From the NCBI RefSeq assembly GCF_018780385.1, contig NZ_JADMJO010000083.1, positions 1 through 45,561 on the forward strand: 45,561 bases of DNA, written 5' to 3'. A program made the translations under genes and the position numbers. The DNA is from Hydrogenophaga sp. (lineage in GTDB: Bacteria > Pseudomonadota > Gammaproteobacteria > Burkholderiales > Burkholderiaceae_C). Below the pieces are notes generated by a model. That model searched no databases. It saw nothing but the letters and a program-made list of their open reading frames with translations, and had not been told where the DNA came from. Positions 15,589-29,501 of this stretch are shown here, piece after piece; the stretch's first letter is position 1, and the number at the start of each line of letters is the position of its first letter.

Positions 15589-16116
15589 ATGAACAAGCTG
15601 CTGCGCATCTTCAAGCACCGCTGGATGGACCGCTCGGACACCGTGCGCGCCGTGCCCGACGACATGGCCGGACGGATCGCGCGCCGCGTGGCGGCCAGCG
15701 AAGGGCGGCACACCGGCGAGGTCCGCCTGTGTGTCGAAGCGTCGCTGCCGCTGAGCTACCTCTGGCGCATCGGGTCGACCAACCCGCTGCCAGCCGTGGT
15801 GCGGGAGCGCGCCCTGACATGGTTCGGGCGCATGCGCATCTGGGACACCGAGCACAACAACGGCGTGCTCATCTATGTGCTGCTGGCCGAGCACGCCATC
15901 GAGTTTGTGGCCGACCGTGCGCTCTCGCGCCGCGTGAACCCTGTGGAGTGGCAGGCCATCGTGGATCGGCTCGGCTCGCGCCTGCGCTCGGGGGAATTCG
16001 AAGACGGCCTCACGCAGGCGCTGGAAGAAGTGTCTGCCCTGCTGGTAGCGCATTTTCCGGCCGATGCCGGGACGCAGCGCCCCAACGAGCTCCCAGACGC
16101 TGTCGTTCGCCAGTAA
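15589..16116 (+). CDS. Second TPM-domain protein
   Basis: This 175-residue protein has no signal peptide and no clear membrane span. It contains a TPM domain from about residue 26: MAGRIARRVAASEGRHTGEVRLCVEASLP, then NNGVLIYVLLAEHAIEFVADRAL and a terminal helix FEDGLTQALEEV. It starts five bases after the preceding TPM gene and completes the LemA-TPM-TPM operon. The three products are likely to work together at the inner membrane, as inference from conserved order. It ends 13 bases before a convergent gene. Confidence 0.88.
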   Translation: MNKLLRIFKHRWMDRSDTVRAVPDDMAGRIARRVAASEGRHTGEVRLCVEASLPLSYLWRIGSTNPLPAVVRERALTWFGRMRIWDTEHNNGVLIYVLLAEHAIEFVADRALSRRVNPVEWQAIVDRLGSRLRSGEFEDGLTQALEEVSALLVAHFPADAGTQRPNELPDAVVRQ

Positions 16117-16129
16117 CCAAGCCAGCGGC

Positions 16130-16702
16130 TCAGCCGCCTTTGCGTTTGTCCAGCGGACTGCGGCTGTTCATCACCACCTGCAGCTCCTGCTGCAAGGCCT
16201 TGTTCATCTGGGCAAAGGTCTTGAGCTTGCGGGTGGTTTCGCGCAGGCGGTCGGCCATGCGCTTGGAGATGGCCAGCAACAAACGCGAGCCCAGGCGCGG
16301 GTCTTCCTTGAGCAGGCGCATGAGTGCGGTGCGAGACAGCACCGCGGCGGCGATGTTGGTGTTGGCAGTGCAGGTGGCCGAGCGCGGCGCACCATCGAGA
16401 ACACCCATCTCACCGATCAGGTGACCCGGCCCCATGATGTTGACCACCATGCTTTCGTGCAGGCCAGGCAGCTCGTTCTCCACGGCGATGTCGCCTTCGA
16501 GCACCAGCAGCATGTAGTCGGTCTGCCGGACCTCACCCTCCTGGATGATCACCGTACCCGCTTTGATCAGCTTCGGTCGCATGTAGCCCACCACCTTGAG
16601 GGCATCGCCCAGCGTGAGGTCGGCCAGGGCCGAGGGAGTGACCAACAACCGCGCGGCAACCTCTTCGGGTGCCAGTTCCGGACTTTGAAAAATCGATGAC
16701 AT
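16130..16702 (-). CDS. Cyclic nucleotide-binding domain protein
   Basis: This 190-residue protein carries a cNMP-binding beta-barrel at about residues 35-150: TVIIQEGEVRQTDYMLLVLEGDIAV, GPGHLIGEMGVLDGAPRSATC. The segment GEMGVLDGAPRSA corresponds to the phosphate-binding cassette, and its Glu and Arg match the residues that bind cAMP in CRP. There is no C-terminal helix-turn-helix, only a helix that may form a coiled coil, so it is not a CRP-type DNA-binding regulator. I chose the ATG at 16702; the frame extends upstream through the atp terminator. Output partner unknown. Confidence 0.82.
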   Translation of the reverse strand: MSSIFQSPELAPEEVAARLLVTPSALADLTLGDALKVVGYMRPKLIKAGTVIIQEGEVRQTDYMLLVLEGDIAVENELPGLHESMVVNIMGPGHLIGEMGVLDGAPRSATCTANTNIAAAVLSRTALMRLLKEDPRLGSRLLLAISKRMADRLRETTRKLKTFAQMNKALQQELQVVMNSRSPLDKRKGG

Positions 16703-16761
16703 CGTCTGCCTTTGTTCGCACTCACATGGTATTCGGTTGCATGTTGCAGCGAACAACAGGC

Positions 16762-16792
16762 AAAAAAAAGACCGGCCTGCAGCCGATCTTTT
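16762..16792 (-). terminator. Terminator of the atp operon
   Basis: AAAAGA-C-CGGC and GCCG-A-TCTTTT pair around a CTGCA loop with one internal mismatch. On the minus strand the hairpin is followed by eight T residues, and it lies 29 bases after the atpC stop. Confidence 0.85.
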
Positions 16793-16820
16793 CACGCGAA
16801 GCAGACCGAGGTCTGCGCGC

Positions 16821-17237
16821 TCACTTCTTCTGCCGATACTTGCGCAGTGCAGCAATCTGGGCCGCCATGACCGCCAGCTCCGACGTGGCCTTGGCCAGAT
16901 CGATGTCGCTCTTGGCGTTTTTCAAAGCCTCTTCGGCCTGCTTGCGGGCATCAAGGGCCTTGGCTTCGTCGAGGTCCTTGCCGCGGATCGCGGTGTCGGA
17001 CAACACGGTGATGTGGTGCGGTTGCACTTCCAGGATGCCACCGGCCACAAACACAAACTCTTCGCCGCCATCGGCTTTTTCGATGCGCACGGCACCGGGC
17101 TTGATACGGGTGATGAGCGGAATGTGACCAGGCAGAATGCCCAGCTCGCCCGCTTCACCCGGCAGGGCCACGAACTTGGCTTCGCCGGAAAAGATGGAAG
17201 CTTCGGCGCTCACCACATCGACGCGGATGGTGCTCAT
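16821..17237 (-). CDS. atpC: F1Fo ATP synthase epsilon subunit
   Basis: This 138-residue protein has the N-terminal beta-sandwich ([20 protein letters not shown], then [12 protein letters not shown]) and the C-terminal helical pair ([20 protein letters not shown]). It is part of the central stalk, binding gamma, and can inhibit ATP hydrolysis through its C-terminal helices. Length matches the E. coli subunit (139). It is the last gene of the operon, separated from atpD by an unusually long 117-base gap that holds a palindrome. Confidence 0.97.
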   Translation of the reverse strand: MSTIRVDVVSAEASIFSGEAKFVALPGEAGELGILPGHIPLITRIKPGAVRIEKADGGEEFVFVAGGILEVQPHHITVLSDTAIRGKDLDEAKALDARKQAEEALKNAKSDIDLAKATSELAVMAAQIAALRKYRQKK

Positions 17238-17299
17238 AGGGTCTCCTTTGGAAGATGGTTGGAAAGCAAGCAGCGGGGTGACTGGCCAGGCGCCGCGGA

Positions 17300-17317
17300 G
17301 CCGTACATCGGTACGGC
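17300..17317. repeat. Palindromic hairpin in the atpD-atpC gap
   Basis: GCCGTAC-ATCG-GTACGGC is a perfect seven-base-pair stem with a four-base loop, in GC-rich flanks. It lies between atpD and atpC. The form recalls small dispersed extragenic palindromes of Burkholderiales, but only one copy is visible in the window. It has no T-run, so it is not a standard terminator. Confidence 0.6.
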
Positions 17318-17354
17318 GAGCACGGCAACAAAGCCAAACGCCCCGGGCGCAGCT

Positions 17355-19695
<2,341 letters not shown>

Positions 19696-19726
19696 TGTGT
19701 TTCCTCTAAGAAGTCAATGGACCGGA

Positions 19727-21283
<1,557 letters not shown>

Positions 21284-21337
21284 GACTCTTTCCTTCTTTC
21301 GTTAAATGGTGAGCAGGCGGGCGCGGGGTGACAGCGG

Positions 21338-21871
21338 TCAGGCCGCGGTCAGGGCGGTTTTCATGTGTTCCAGGCGGGCTTTGATCGAGGTGTCGAGCAC
21401 TTCGTCGCCCACCACCACGCGAATGCCACCGATCAGCTCGGGCTGCAGTTCGACCTGGAGGTTGAGCTTGCGGGCAAAGCGCTTTTCCAGCACGCCGGAG
21501 AGATCGGCCAATGCGGCGCTGTCGATCTCAAAAGCGCTGTAGACCACCGCATCAAAGGCACCTTGCTGCGCGTTCTTCAAGGCGCGGAACTGGTCCGCGA
21601 TTTCAGGCAGCGCGGCCAAACGGCCATTGTCGATCACGGTGCGCAGAAAATTCTGCGCCATCGCGGGCAGGCTGGTCTTGATCACAGCGGTGACCAGGCT
21701 GAACACCTGTTCAGGCGTGGTCCTGGGGTTGTCGGCGTATTGGCGAAGCTGCTCATCGGCAGCCACCGACGCCAGCTCGTCGAGCCAGGCGGCGGCGCCT
21801 GCCGCACCAGTGCCTGTGGCCTGGAACAGCGCTTCCGCGTATGGGCGGGCAATGGTGGCGATTTCGGCCAT
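21338..21871 (-). CDS. atpH: F1Fo ATP synthase delta subunit
   Basis: This 177-residue peripheral-stalk subunit links subunit b to the top of F1. The N-terminal helical bundle begins [19 protein letters not shown], the usual motif. The C-terminal domain has [24 protein letters not shown] text (here [18 protein letters not shown]). Its length is equal to the E. coli subunit. Confidence 0.97.
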   Translation of the reverse strand: MAEIATIARPYAEALFQATGTGAAGAAAWLDELASVAADEQLRQYADNPRTTPEQVFSLVTAVIKTSLPAMAQNFLRTVIDNGRLAALPEIADQFRALKNAQQGAFDAVVYSAFEIDSAALADLSGVLEKRFARKLNLQVELQPELIGGIRVVVGDEVLDTSIKARLEHMKTALTAA

Positions 21872-21900
21872 GGTTTACCTTTGAATGCCGTGGCGGTGGA

Positions 21901-22371
21901 TCAAAGCTCGGTCTTCAGGCGACCCAGCAACTCGGCGTGAACGCCGGCGTTGACTTCGCGCTTGAGGATCTGCTCGGCCCCTTTGACAGCCAGCGCAGCG
22001 ACTTGCTCGCGCAGGGCTTCGCGGGCCTTGACGACCTGTTGCTCGGCTTCCTGGTGAGCGGCAGCCACGATCTTGGTGGCTTCTTCGGTCGCACGCGCCT
22101 TGGCCTCTTCGATCACGGTTTGCGCACGGCGCTCGGCATCGGCCAGACGGGTAGCGGACTCGTTGCGCGATTTGCTCAACTCCTCTTCCACCCGCTTGTT
22201 GGCCACGGCCAGTTCGGACTTGGCTTTTTCGGAAGCCGCCAGCCCTTCGGAAATCTTCAACGCACGCTCATCGAGCGCTTTGGCAATCGGGGGCCACACG
22301 AATTTCATCGTGAACCACACCAGAATTGCAAAGACGATGGCTTGCGCAAAGAGGGTTGCATTGATATTCAT
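21901..22371 (-). CDS. atpF: F1Fo ATP synthase subunit b
   Basis: This 156-residue subunit has one N-terminal membrane span (residues 5-27, [20 protein letters not shown]) followed by a long charged, alanine-rich helix that forms the dimeric peripheral stalk. The length equals that of E. coli b. It sits 29 bases before atpH and 128 bases after atpE. Confidence 0.97.
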   Translation of the reverse strand: MNINATLFAQAIVFAILVWFTMKFVWPPIAKALDERALKISEGLAASEKAKSELAVANKRVEEELSKSRNESATRLADAERRAQTVIEEAKARATEEATKIVAAAHQEAEQQVVKAREALREQVAALAVKGAEQILKREVNAGVHAELLGRLKTEL

Positions 22372-22499
22372 CGCAACGCCTTTCTGTGTGTTGACAAGAG
22401 TGGTGACGCACTTGTTGCCCGGGAGCGGGAAAGAGGGCCGAGCGAATCAGGAAATCTGATCACGACGAACACTCCCGCTGCACCAGGCAGCAAACCCGA

Positions 22500-23695
<1,196 letters not shown>

Positions 23696-23722
23696 GTTCG
23701 TTTGCACCGATTTGTCGGAAAT

Positions 23723-24250
23723 TCAACCGTTTAGATTTGCGCGCCGGGTCTGGATCCAGAATCCAAACCAGTACACCTTGAGAACCAACACCAGGCCCGC
23801 CAACAGGCCCATCCAATTCAGCTCGGGGACGATCCAGGGGGCCGACCACAACATGGCCACCACCAGCAGAATCTTGACCCCCTCCCACAACAAAAAACCA
23901 GCAAATGCAGCTTGCGCATAACCCGCCAACAGGCGGCTCAATGCACTGGAAGTCAAGCCGTAGGCCATCAAGGCCGAGGGCACCACCACCGCTGCCGCGC
24001 CGTACAGGACCGACCACGCCACCGAAGCCGATTGCGTGAACAACCCAGCCAGCGCGCCTGCAACCAATCCCACCAGCAACTGCACCACCACCAGACGCCA
24101 CAAAGAGAAGTGCGGCTGGCTGGCTCGCCACTGCTGCGCTTCTTCGCGCGTCAGTGGCTTGAATTCGGGCTCTTGCGCACCATCTTCCCAATCAGCCGGG
24201 CTCTCGGCCTGGGTCTGCGACTCCGAATCGACGCGTTGCATTGTCGACAT
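23723..24250 (-). CDS. atpI: ATP synthase subunit I (assembly-associated)
   Basis: This 175-residue protein has an acidic, soluble N-terminal ~45 residues and four predicted membrane spans (from SLWRLVVVQLLVGLVAGALA to VLVLKVYWFGFW). AtpI is the non-essential first gene of many atp operons and helps c-ring assembly or Mg2+ handling. The N-terminal extension is longer than in E. coli (126 residues). It is the first gene after the promoter. Confidence 0.88.
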   Translation of the reverse strand: MSTMQRVDSESQTQAESPADWEDGAQEPEFKPLTREEAQQWRASQPHFSLWRLVVVQLLVGLVAGALAGLFTQSASVAWSVLYGAAAVVVPSALMAYGLTSSALSRLLAGYAQAAFAGFLLWEGVKILLVVAMLWSAPWIVPELNWMGLLAGLVLVLKVYWFGFWIQTRRANLNG

Positions 24251-24298
24251 GGAAGGTTACAGACAGGTTACGGTTGGGCGACGTTCGCAAAGCCGCTG

Positions 24299-24329
24299 AT
24301 TATACGTAGAAACCCCATGGCTCCGTCAA
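24299..24329 (-). promoter_or_regulatory. Promoter of the atp operon
   Basis: On the minus strand TTGACG (24329-24324) and TATAAT (24304-24299) are separated by 19 bases. Both boxes are close to the sigma70 consensus, although the spacer is long. The leader to atpI is about 45 bases. Confidence 0.65.
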
Positions 24330-24382
24330 GGCTGAGCAGCGTTTGCCTGTGCAGCGCTGGCGCTGCCACCGATAATCTTTTG

Positions 24383-25282
24383 ATGAATGCTGCGAACTGG
24401 GGCGCATCCCCCGATCTGCCCGACTCCCTCTGCTACCTCAACGGCGAGTTCACCGCGTTGCGCGATGCCCGGGTCAGCGTGCTGGACCGGGGCTTCATTT
24501 TTGGCGATGGTGTATACGAGGTGCTGCCCTGTTACGCCACACGACCGTTCCGGCTTGAGCAGCACATGGCGCGCCTGGACCGGTCGCTGGCCGAATTGCG
24601 CATCACCAACCCGTTGCCTCGCGCCGAGTGGGCGTCTGTTGCGCAGCGCCTGTCGCAGTCGCTGCGAGACACCCAAGGCGCCGCCAACCAGTTGATCTAC
24701 ATACAGGTTACCCGGGGCGTGGCCGTGCGGGATCACGCCATGCCGGCCGGTCTCATGCCAACCGTGTTCGTGATGGCCAGCGAAATGAAGCTGGCCACCT
24801 CTGCGCAACGCGAGCACGGCGTGGCCTGCGTTACGGCCGACGATTTCCGCTGGGAAAAGGCCCACATCAAAAGCACCAGCCTGTTGGGCTCCGTGTTTGC
24901 GCGCCAGATCAGTGTGGACGCCGGCGCCGTGGAAACCGTGATGTTCCGCGGCGATCACCTGAGCGAGGCCGCTTCGAGCAACGTCTGGGTGGTGAAGAAC
25001 GGTGTGGTCATGGGTCCGCCCAAGGACAACCTCGTGCTGGAGGGCATCCGCTTCGGGCTGATTGAAGAGATATGCCGAGCTCACGGCCTGCGGTTCGAAT
25101 TGCGCCCCATCACACGGGCCGAGGTGCTCGACGCCGACGAGCTGCTGCTGTCGTCCGCCACCAAGGAAGTGCTGCCCGTCACCCGCCTGGATGGTCAGCC
25201 TGTGGGTATGGGCCGACCCGGCCCCATCTACACGCGCCTGTACGCTGGTTACCAGCACGCCGTGGCCGCTCTGACGGCATGA
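24383..25282 (+). CDS. PLP-dependent class IV aminotransferase (D-alanine aminotransferase-like)
   Basis: This 299-residue fold-type IV enzyme transfers amino groups between amino and keto acids. YLNGEF and VSVLDRGFIFGDGVYEV at the N-terminus are typical, and the PLP lysine is Lys163 in HIKSTSLLGS. A C-terminal SATKEVLPVTRLDGQPVG holds the cofactor phosphate region. It is closer to D-amino-acid transaminases than to IlvE or aminodeoxychorismate lyase, so a D-amino-acid substrate is the better guess, not proven. I took ATG 24383. It is followed, 14 bases on, by the YbeD gene in a cluster with lipB-lipA. Confidence 0.88.
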   Translation: MNAANWGASPDLPDSLCYLNGEFTALRDARVSVLDRGFIFGDGVYEVLPCYATRPFRLEQHMARLDRSLAELRITNPLPRAEWASVAQRLSQSLRDTQGAANQLIYIQVTRGVAVRDHAMPAGLMPTVFVMASEMKLATSAQREHGVACVTADDFRWEKAHIKSTSLLGSVFARQISVDAGAVETVMFRGDHLSEAASSNVWVVKNGVVMGPPKDNLVLEGIRFGLIEEICRAHGLRFELRPITRAEVLDADELLLSSATKEVLPVTRLDGQPVGMGRPGPIYTRLYAGYQHAVAALTA

Positions 25283-25296
25283 ACCGGAGAAACACC

Positions 25297-25581
25297 ATGG
25301 ATCAACCGCGCGAGATTCCCCCCGAACAATCGCTCATCGAGTACCCCACGCAATTTCCCATCAAGGTGATGGGGGCGAATGTAGAGGGCTTCGTCGATGC
25401 CATGGTGCACGTGGCCAAGGCGTTTGACGCCACCTTCGACACCGGCACCGTGGAGCAGCGCCCCAGCAAGGCGGGCAACTACATGGGTCTGACCCTGACC
25501 GTGCATGTGACCAGTCGCGAACAGCTCGACGAGCTCTACCGCACCCTGACGACACACCCGATGGTCAAGATCGTCTTGTGA
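25297..25581 (+). CDS. YbeD-like DUF493 protein
   Basis: This 94-residue protein belongs to the UPF0250/YbeD family: [17 protein letters not shown], then a helix [17 protein letters not shown] and strands with [23 protein letters not shown], a ferredoxin-like (ACT-like) fold. YbeD homologues usually lie next to lipB, as here, so a role near lipoate metabolism is suspected but unproven. GGAGA at 25286-25290 sets the ATG at 25297. The stop overlaps the GTG start of lipB. Confidence 0.9.
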   Translation: MDQPREIPPEQSLIEYPTQFPIKVMGANVEGFVDAMVHVAKAFDATFDTGTVEQRPSKAGNYMGLTLTVHVTSREQLDELYRTLTTHPMVKIVL

Positions 25582-26270
25582 ACATTCTTTCACTCGGACA
25601 GGTGCCTTACGACACCACCTACAAGGACATGCAGGCCTTCACGGCAGAACGCACTGCCGACACACCCGACGAGCTCTGGATCTGCGAGCACCCCCCCGTC
25701 TTCACCCAGGGCCTGGCCGGACGGGAAGACCACTTGCTCGCCCCCGGCCATATTCCCGTGGTGCAGACCAACCGCGGTGGACAGGTGACCTACCACGGCC
25801 CCGGTCAGGTGGTGGCGTATCCGCTGATCGATCTGCAGCGCGCGGGCTATTTCGTCAAGGAGTTCGTCTACCGGGTCGAAGAAGCGGTGATCCGCACGCT
25901 GGGCGCTTTCCAGGTGACGGGCCACCGGGTGGCGGGAGCACCGGGCATTTACGTGCGGCTGGACGATCCGTTCAGCCACGCCATGTTGCCTCAGCGCCCG
26001 CAGCGGCGTGTGCCTGGCGCGCCGGCGCCAGAACCCGACTTCACCGGGCTGGGCAAGATCGCCGCGCTCGGCATCAAGGTCAGCCGCCATCGCACTTACC
26101 ACGGCGTGGCGCTCAACGTGGCGATGGACCTGCAACCCTTCGAGCGCATCAACCCCTGCGGCTACACGGGCCTGCAGACGGTGGACCTTTCTACAATCGG
26201 AGTGGCGGTTTCCTGGGATGAGGCCGCGCACGTGTTGGGCCAGAAGCTCAGCGCCACCCTCTCACCCTGA
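25578..26270 (+). CDS. lipB: Octanoyltransferase LipB
   Basis: This 230-residue enzyme transfers octanoate from acyl carrier protein to lipoyl domains of 2-oxoacid dehydrogenases and GcvH. The catalytic pair is Lys160 (GLGKIAALG) and Cys194 ([10 protein letters not shown]). The conserved [12 protein letters not shown] lies at 66-77. An insert around residues 128-155 rich in Pro, Arg and Gln is common in Burkholderiales. The start is GTG 25578, within the stop of the YbeD gene (GTGA), so translation is coupled. Confidence 0.96.
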   Translation: MNILSLGQVPYDTTYKDMQAFTAERTADTPDELWICEHPPVFTQGLAGREDHLLAPGHIPVVQTNRGGQVTYHGPGQVVAYPLIDLQRAGYFVKEFVYRVEEAVIRTLGAFQVTGHRVAGAPGIYVRLDDPFSHAMLPQRPQRRVPGAPAPEPDFTGLGKIAALGIKVSRHRTYHGVALNVAMDLQPFERINPCGYTGLQTVDLSTIGVAVSWDEAAHVLGQKLSATLSP

Positions 26271-26296
26271 CTCCAAGCGCCATCCGCGCCGACGCC

Positions 26297-27310
26297 ATGA
26301 ACCCAACCGACACCCCGACTGCCACCGCCGACACCACCGTGCGCGAAGCCCAGCCCGCCGCCAGCTACGACGCCTCGGCCAAGCAGAAGAGTCAGGCCAA
26401 AACCGCGCGAATCCCTATCAAGATCGTGCCGGCCGAGGTGCTGAAGAAGCCAGAGTGGATCCGCGTCAAGGCAGGCAGCCCGACCACCCGCTTCTACGAA
26501 ATCAAGGACATCCTGCGCGCCAACAAGCTGGTGACGGTGTGCGAGGAGGCGAGCTGCCCCAACATCGGCGAGTGCTTCGGCAAGGGCACGGCCACCTTCA
26601 TGATCATGGGCGACAAGTGCACGCGGCGCTGCCCGTTCTGCGACGTGGGCCATGGCCGCCCCGACCCGCTGGACGTGAACGAGCCCGACAACCTCGCCAA
26701 GACGATCGCGCAACTCAAGCTGAAATACGTGGTGATCACCAGCGTGGACCGCGACGATCTGCGCGACGGCGGCGCCGGCCACTTCGTCGCCTGCATCGAG
26801 AAAACCCGAGCCCTGTCGCCGCAGACGCAGATCGAGGTGCTGGTGCCCGACTTCCGCGGCCGCGACGATCGCGCATTGGAGATCCTCAAAGCCGCGCCAC
26901 CGGACGTGATGAACCACAACATGGAGACCGTGCCACGCCTGTACAAAGAAGCGCGCCCGGGATCGGACTACCAGTTCAGCCTGAACCTGCTCAAGAAGTT
27001 CAAGGCGCTGTTCCCCGACGTGCCGACCAAGAGCGGCCTGATGGTCGGGCTGGGCGAGACGGACGAAGAAATCCTGGAGGTCATGCGTGACATGCGCGCG
27101 CACGGCATCGACATGCTCACCATCGGCCAGTACCTCGCGCCCAGCGGCCACCACCTGCCGGTGCGCCGCTACGTGCACCCCGACACCTTCAAGATGTTCG
27201 AGGCCGAGGCCTACAAGATGGGTTTCAGCCACGCCGCCGTGGGCGCGATGGTGCGCAGCTCGTACCACGCAGACCAGCAAGCGCACGACGTGCTCAACAC
27301 TGCGCGCTGA
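26297..27310 (+). CDS. lipA: Lipoyl synthase LipA
   Basis: This 337-residue radical SAM enzyme inserts two sulfurs into octanoyl groups. The auxiliary cluster ligands are Cys82, Cys87 and Cys93 ([12 protein letters not shown]). The SAM cluster ligands are Cys108, Cys112 and Cys115 (CTRRCPFC). The first ~45 residues are a Thr/Ala-rich extension. It works with LipB encoded 26 bases upstream. It converges on the metallophosphoesterase gene with only six bases between stops. Confidence 0.97.
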   Translation: MNPTDTPTATADTTVREAQPAASYDASAKQKSQAKTARIPIKIVPAEVLKKPEWIRVKAGSPTTRFYEIKDILRANKLVTVCEEASCPNIGECFGKGTATFMIMGDKCTRRCPFCDVGHGRPDPLDVNEPDNLAKTIAQLKLKYVVITSVDRDDLRDGGAGHFVACIEKTRALSPQTQIEVLVPDFRGRDDRALEILKAAPPDVMNHNMETVPRLYKEARPGSDYQFSLNLLKKFKALFPDVPTKSGLMVGLGETDEEILEVMRDMRAHGIDMLTIGQYLAPSGHHLPVRRYVHPDTFKMFEAEAYKMGFSHAAVGAMVRSSYHADQQAHDVLNTAR

Positions 27311-27316
27311 GCCGGT

Positions 27317-28180
27317 TCAGACCACCGCGGGCTGCAGGGCGGGGGCAGTGCCCAGCCCCTTGGCATCCGGCTGGCTCGGCAGAACCGACCAGTCCAGTAT
27401 CTCGAGCCGACCATCGGCGTGTTCGACCAGGGCCGTGAGGCTCTCCACCCAATCGCCGTCGTTGCAGTACAGGATGCCGTCGATCGTGCGGATCTCGGCG
27501 TGGTGGATGTGCCCGCACACCACGCCGTGCACGCCTCGCTCACGCGCCTCGCGCGCCACCGCGACCTCGAAGTCGCTCACATAACTCACCGCGCGCTTGA
27601 CCTTGAGCTTGAGGTAGCGTGACAGGCTCCAGTACGGCAGTCCAAGACGGGCGCGCATGGAGTTGAGGTGGCGGTTGATGCGCAAGGTGAGCTCGTAGGC
27701 CCAGTCGCCCACATGGGCCAGCCACTGGGCGCACTGGATCACGCCATCGAAGTAGTCGCCGTGCGTGATCCACAGGAGGCGCCCGTCCGCGGTCTTGTGG
27801 ATGGCCTCCTCAACCACCTCCACACCACCGAAGTTGTGCCCCAGGTACTTGCGGGCGAACTCGTCGTGGTTGCCCGGCACGAAGACCACCCGCGTGCCTT
27901 TGCGCGCCTTGCGCAGCAGCTTCTGCACCACATCGTTGTGGGTCTGAGGCCAGTACCACTGCCGCTTGAGTTGCCAGCCGTCGATGATGTCGCCCACCAG
28001 GTAGAGCGTGTCGCACTCCACGCGCTTGAGGAAATCCAGCAATGGCACGGCCTGGCAGCCCGGCGTGCCCAGGTGCAGGTCCGATATCCACACGGTGCGC
28101 ACGCGCAGACCATCGGGCGCATCCACATCGGCGTCCGTTGAGTCCGCAGGGCCCAGCAAAGGAAGAAGGTCTCGTCGCAT
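27317..28180 (-). CDS. Metallophosphoesterase, UDP-2,3-diacylglucosamine diphosphatase-like
   Basis: This 287-residue calcineurin-like enzyme has the full set of metal motifs: SDLHLG (about residue 34), GDIIDGW, GNHDE, THGDYFD and GHIHH. The arrangement and the length match the group often annotated as LpxH-like UDP-2,3-diacylglucosamine diphosphatase, acting in lipid A synthesis or on a related phospholipid. No membrane segment is seen; LpxH proteins are peripheral. It lies 49 bases after a lipid-type glycosyltransferase and is probably co-transcribed with it, which fits an envelope role. The true substrate is not shown by sequence. Confidence 0.85.
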   Translation of the reverse strand: MRRDLLPLLGPADSTDADVDAPDGLRVRTVWISDLHLGTPGCQAVPLLDFLKRVECDTLYLVGDIIDGWQLKRQWYWPQTHNDVVQKLLRKARKGTRVVFVPGNHDEFARKYLGHNFGGVEVVEEAIHKTADGRLLWITHGDYFDGVIQCAQWLAHVGDWAYELTLRINRHLNSMRARLGLPYWSLSRYLKLKVKRAVSYVSDFEVAVAREARERGVHGVVCGHIHHAEIRTIDGILYCNDGDWVESLTALVEHADGRLEILDWSVLPSQPDAKGLGTAPALQPAVV

Positions 28181-28229
28181 GGAGGTTCAGTTTGAAGATC
28201 GATTGCGACGTGTCAATGAAGCTCCGGCG

Positions 28230-29396
28230 TCAATCGCATGACAGCGCGGGCTCGGCCACCGGATGCGCCACGGCTGCCTGCCGCGCCTTCAGGATGGCCG
28301 CGAGACGCTGCGGCACCTCCAGCGCCGCGCGGTTCTCGACGGCGGCAACACGGCGCTGAAATTCCGCCAGCCGGGGCAGCAGTTGCCCCACCGCGACGCC
28401 AATCTGGCTGAAGCTGCGCAGGGTCAGGCCCACACCTTGTTCACGCACCCAGTCGGTGTTCCACCGCTCCTGCGGCATGGTCCAGGCGTTGCGCGCAACA
28501 ATGACGGGCAAGCCCATCTGCACCGCCTCGCTGATGGCACCAGGCCCCGGTTTGCCGACGAAAAAGTCAGCCAGCTGCATCCAGCGCGCCACATCGGGCG
28601 TGAAGCCCACCACCACACGCGGCGCCACCGCGGGCATGACGCGCAGCGACTGTGCCAGCGCCTCGTTGCGACCGCACAGCAGGATCAGCTGCACATCGGG
28701 CAACGCTGCGGCGATCCGCCTCATGGCGCGTGAACCTGCGCCACCGAACATCACCAACCCCACCGGTCGCTCAGGGTCCAGCCCCAGGGCGGCGCGCTCG
28801 CGGGCGCGGTCCAGCGACGCGGGTGCGTGGAAGGCAGGGCGCAGCAGCATGCCGCTGACACGGTGCACCTGCGCCGACGAAACCCCGGCCTGCAGCGCCT
28901 GCGCGTGAGCATGCGCCGTGCCGCAAACGACATGCTGCCCCGTGCCTGGCTCCACCCAGAACACGGGCGGGTGATCGGCCATGTCGGTCAACACCGTGAC
29001 GAACGGCGTCTGCGGTTGAACCTGGGCCAGGCTGTCGTGCAGCGCGCGGTTGAAGTTCGGAATCAGCGAGACCACCAGGTCGGGCTTGGTCTCGCGCCAG
29101 TGGGCCGCCAGCCGCTCCACCAGCAGGGGGTGGCTCCAGCGGATGGCGCGTTGCAGCAGCTTGAGTTCTTGCGACAGGCCCAGCGTGAAGCCGCTGGCCA
29201 GGCGTTTGTTGTAGAGGTCTTCGGGCTCGAAGCCCATGACGCGGCGGAACCGGCCCGCCGGGTCGATGACTTCGGTGAAGTTCACCTTGCGCACACGCCA
29301 GGGCAAGCCTTGGGCCTCGATGGCCAGCGACAGCGCCTCGGCGGCGGCGCGGTGACCACCACCCGCATTGAACCAGACCAGATCGACATTGAGCAT
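28230..29396 (-). CDS. Glycosyltransferase of the diacylglycerol glucosyltransferase (GT28-like) family
   Basis: This 388-residue protein begins with the hallmark VWFNAGGGHRAAAEAL, then VNFTEVIDPAG and DLYNKRLASG. The C-terminal half has the GT-B donor region with GLVMFGGAGSRAMRR and GKPGPGAISEAVQMGLPVIV, as in MGDG synthase and MurG-type enzymes. It is expected to add sugars to a membrane lipid. I chose the ATG at 29396, since the family starts there; longer in-frame starts exist. It forms an operon with the metallophosphoesterase. The lipid and sugar are unknown. Confidence 0.82.
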   Translation of the reverse strand: MLNVDLVWFNAGGGHRAAAEALSLAIEAQGLPWRVRKVNFTEVIDPAGRFRRVMGFEPEDLYNKRLASGFTLGLSQELKLLQRAIRWSHPLLVERLAAHWRETKPDLVVSLIPNFNRALHDSLAQVQPQTPFVTVLTDMADHPPVFWVEPGTGQHVVCGTAHAHAQALQAGVSSAQVHRVSGMLLRPAFHAPASLDRARERAALGLDPERPVGLVMFGGAGSRAMRRIAAALPDVQLILLCGRNEALAQSLRVMPAVAPRVVVGFTPDVARWMQLADFFVGKPGPGAISEAVQMGLPVIVARNAWTMPQERWNTDWVREQGVGLTLRSFSQIGVAVGQLLPRLAEFQRRVAAVENRAALEVPQRLAAILKARQAAVAHPVAEPALSCD

Positions 29397-29501
29397 GCGG
29401 CGATGGTGTGTTCTGCGCGCGACGAAAGCATGACGAAACGGTGACACGCGCATGACGAACCCGCCTCGGGAACGCCCCGCGCGGCGCGGTAACCTATCCG
29501 C

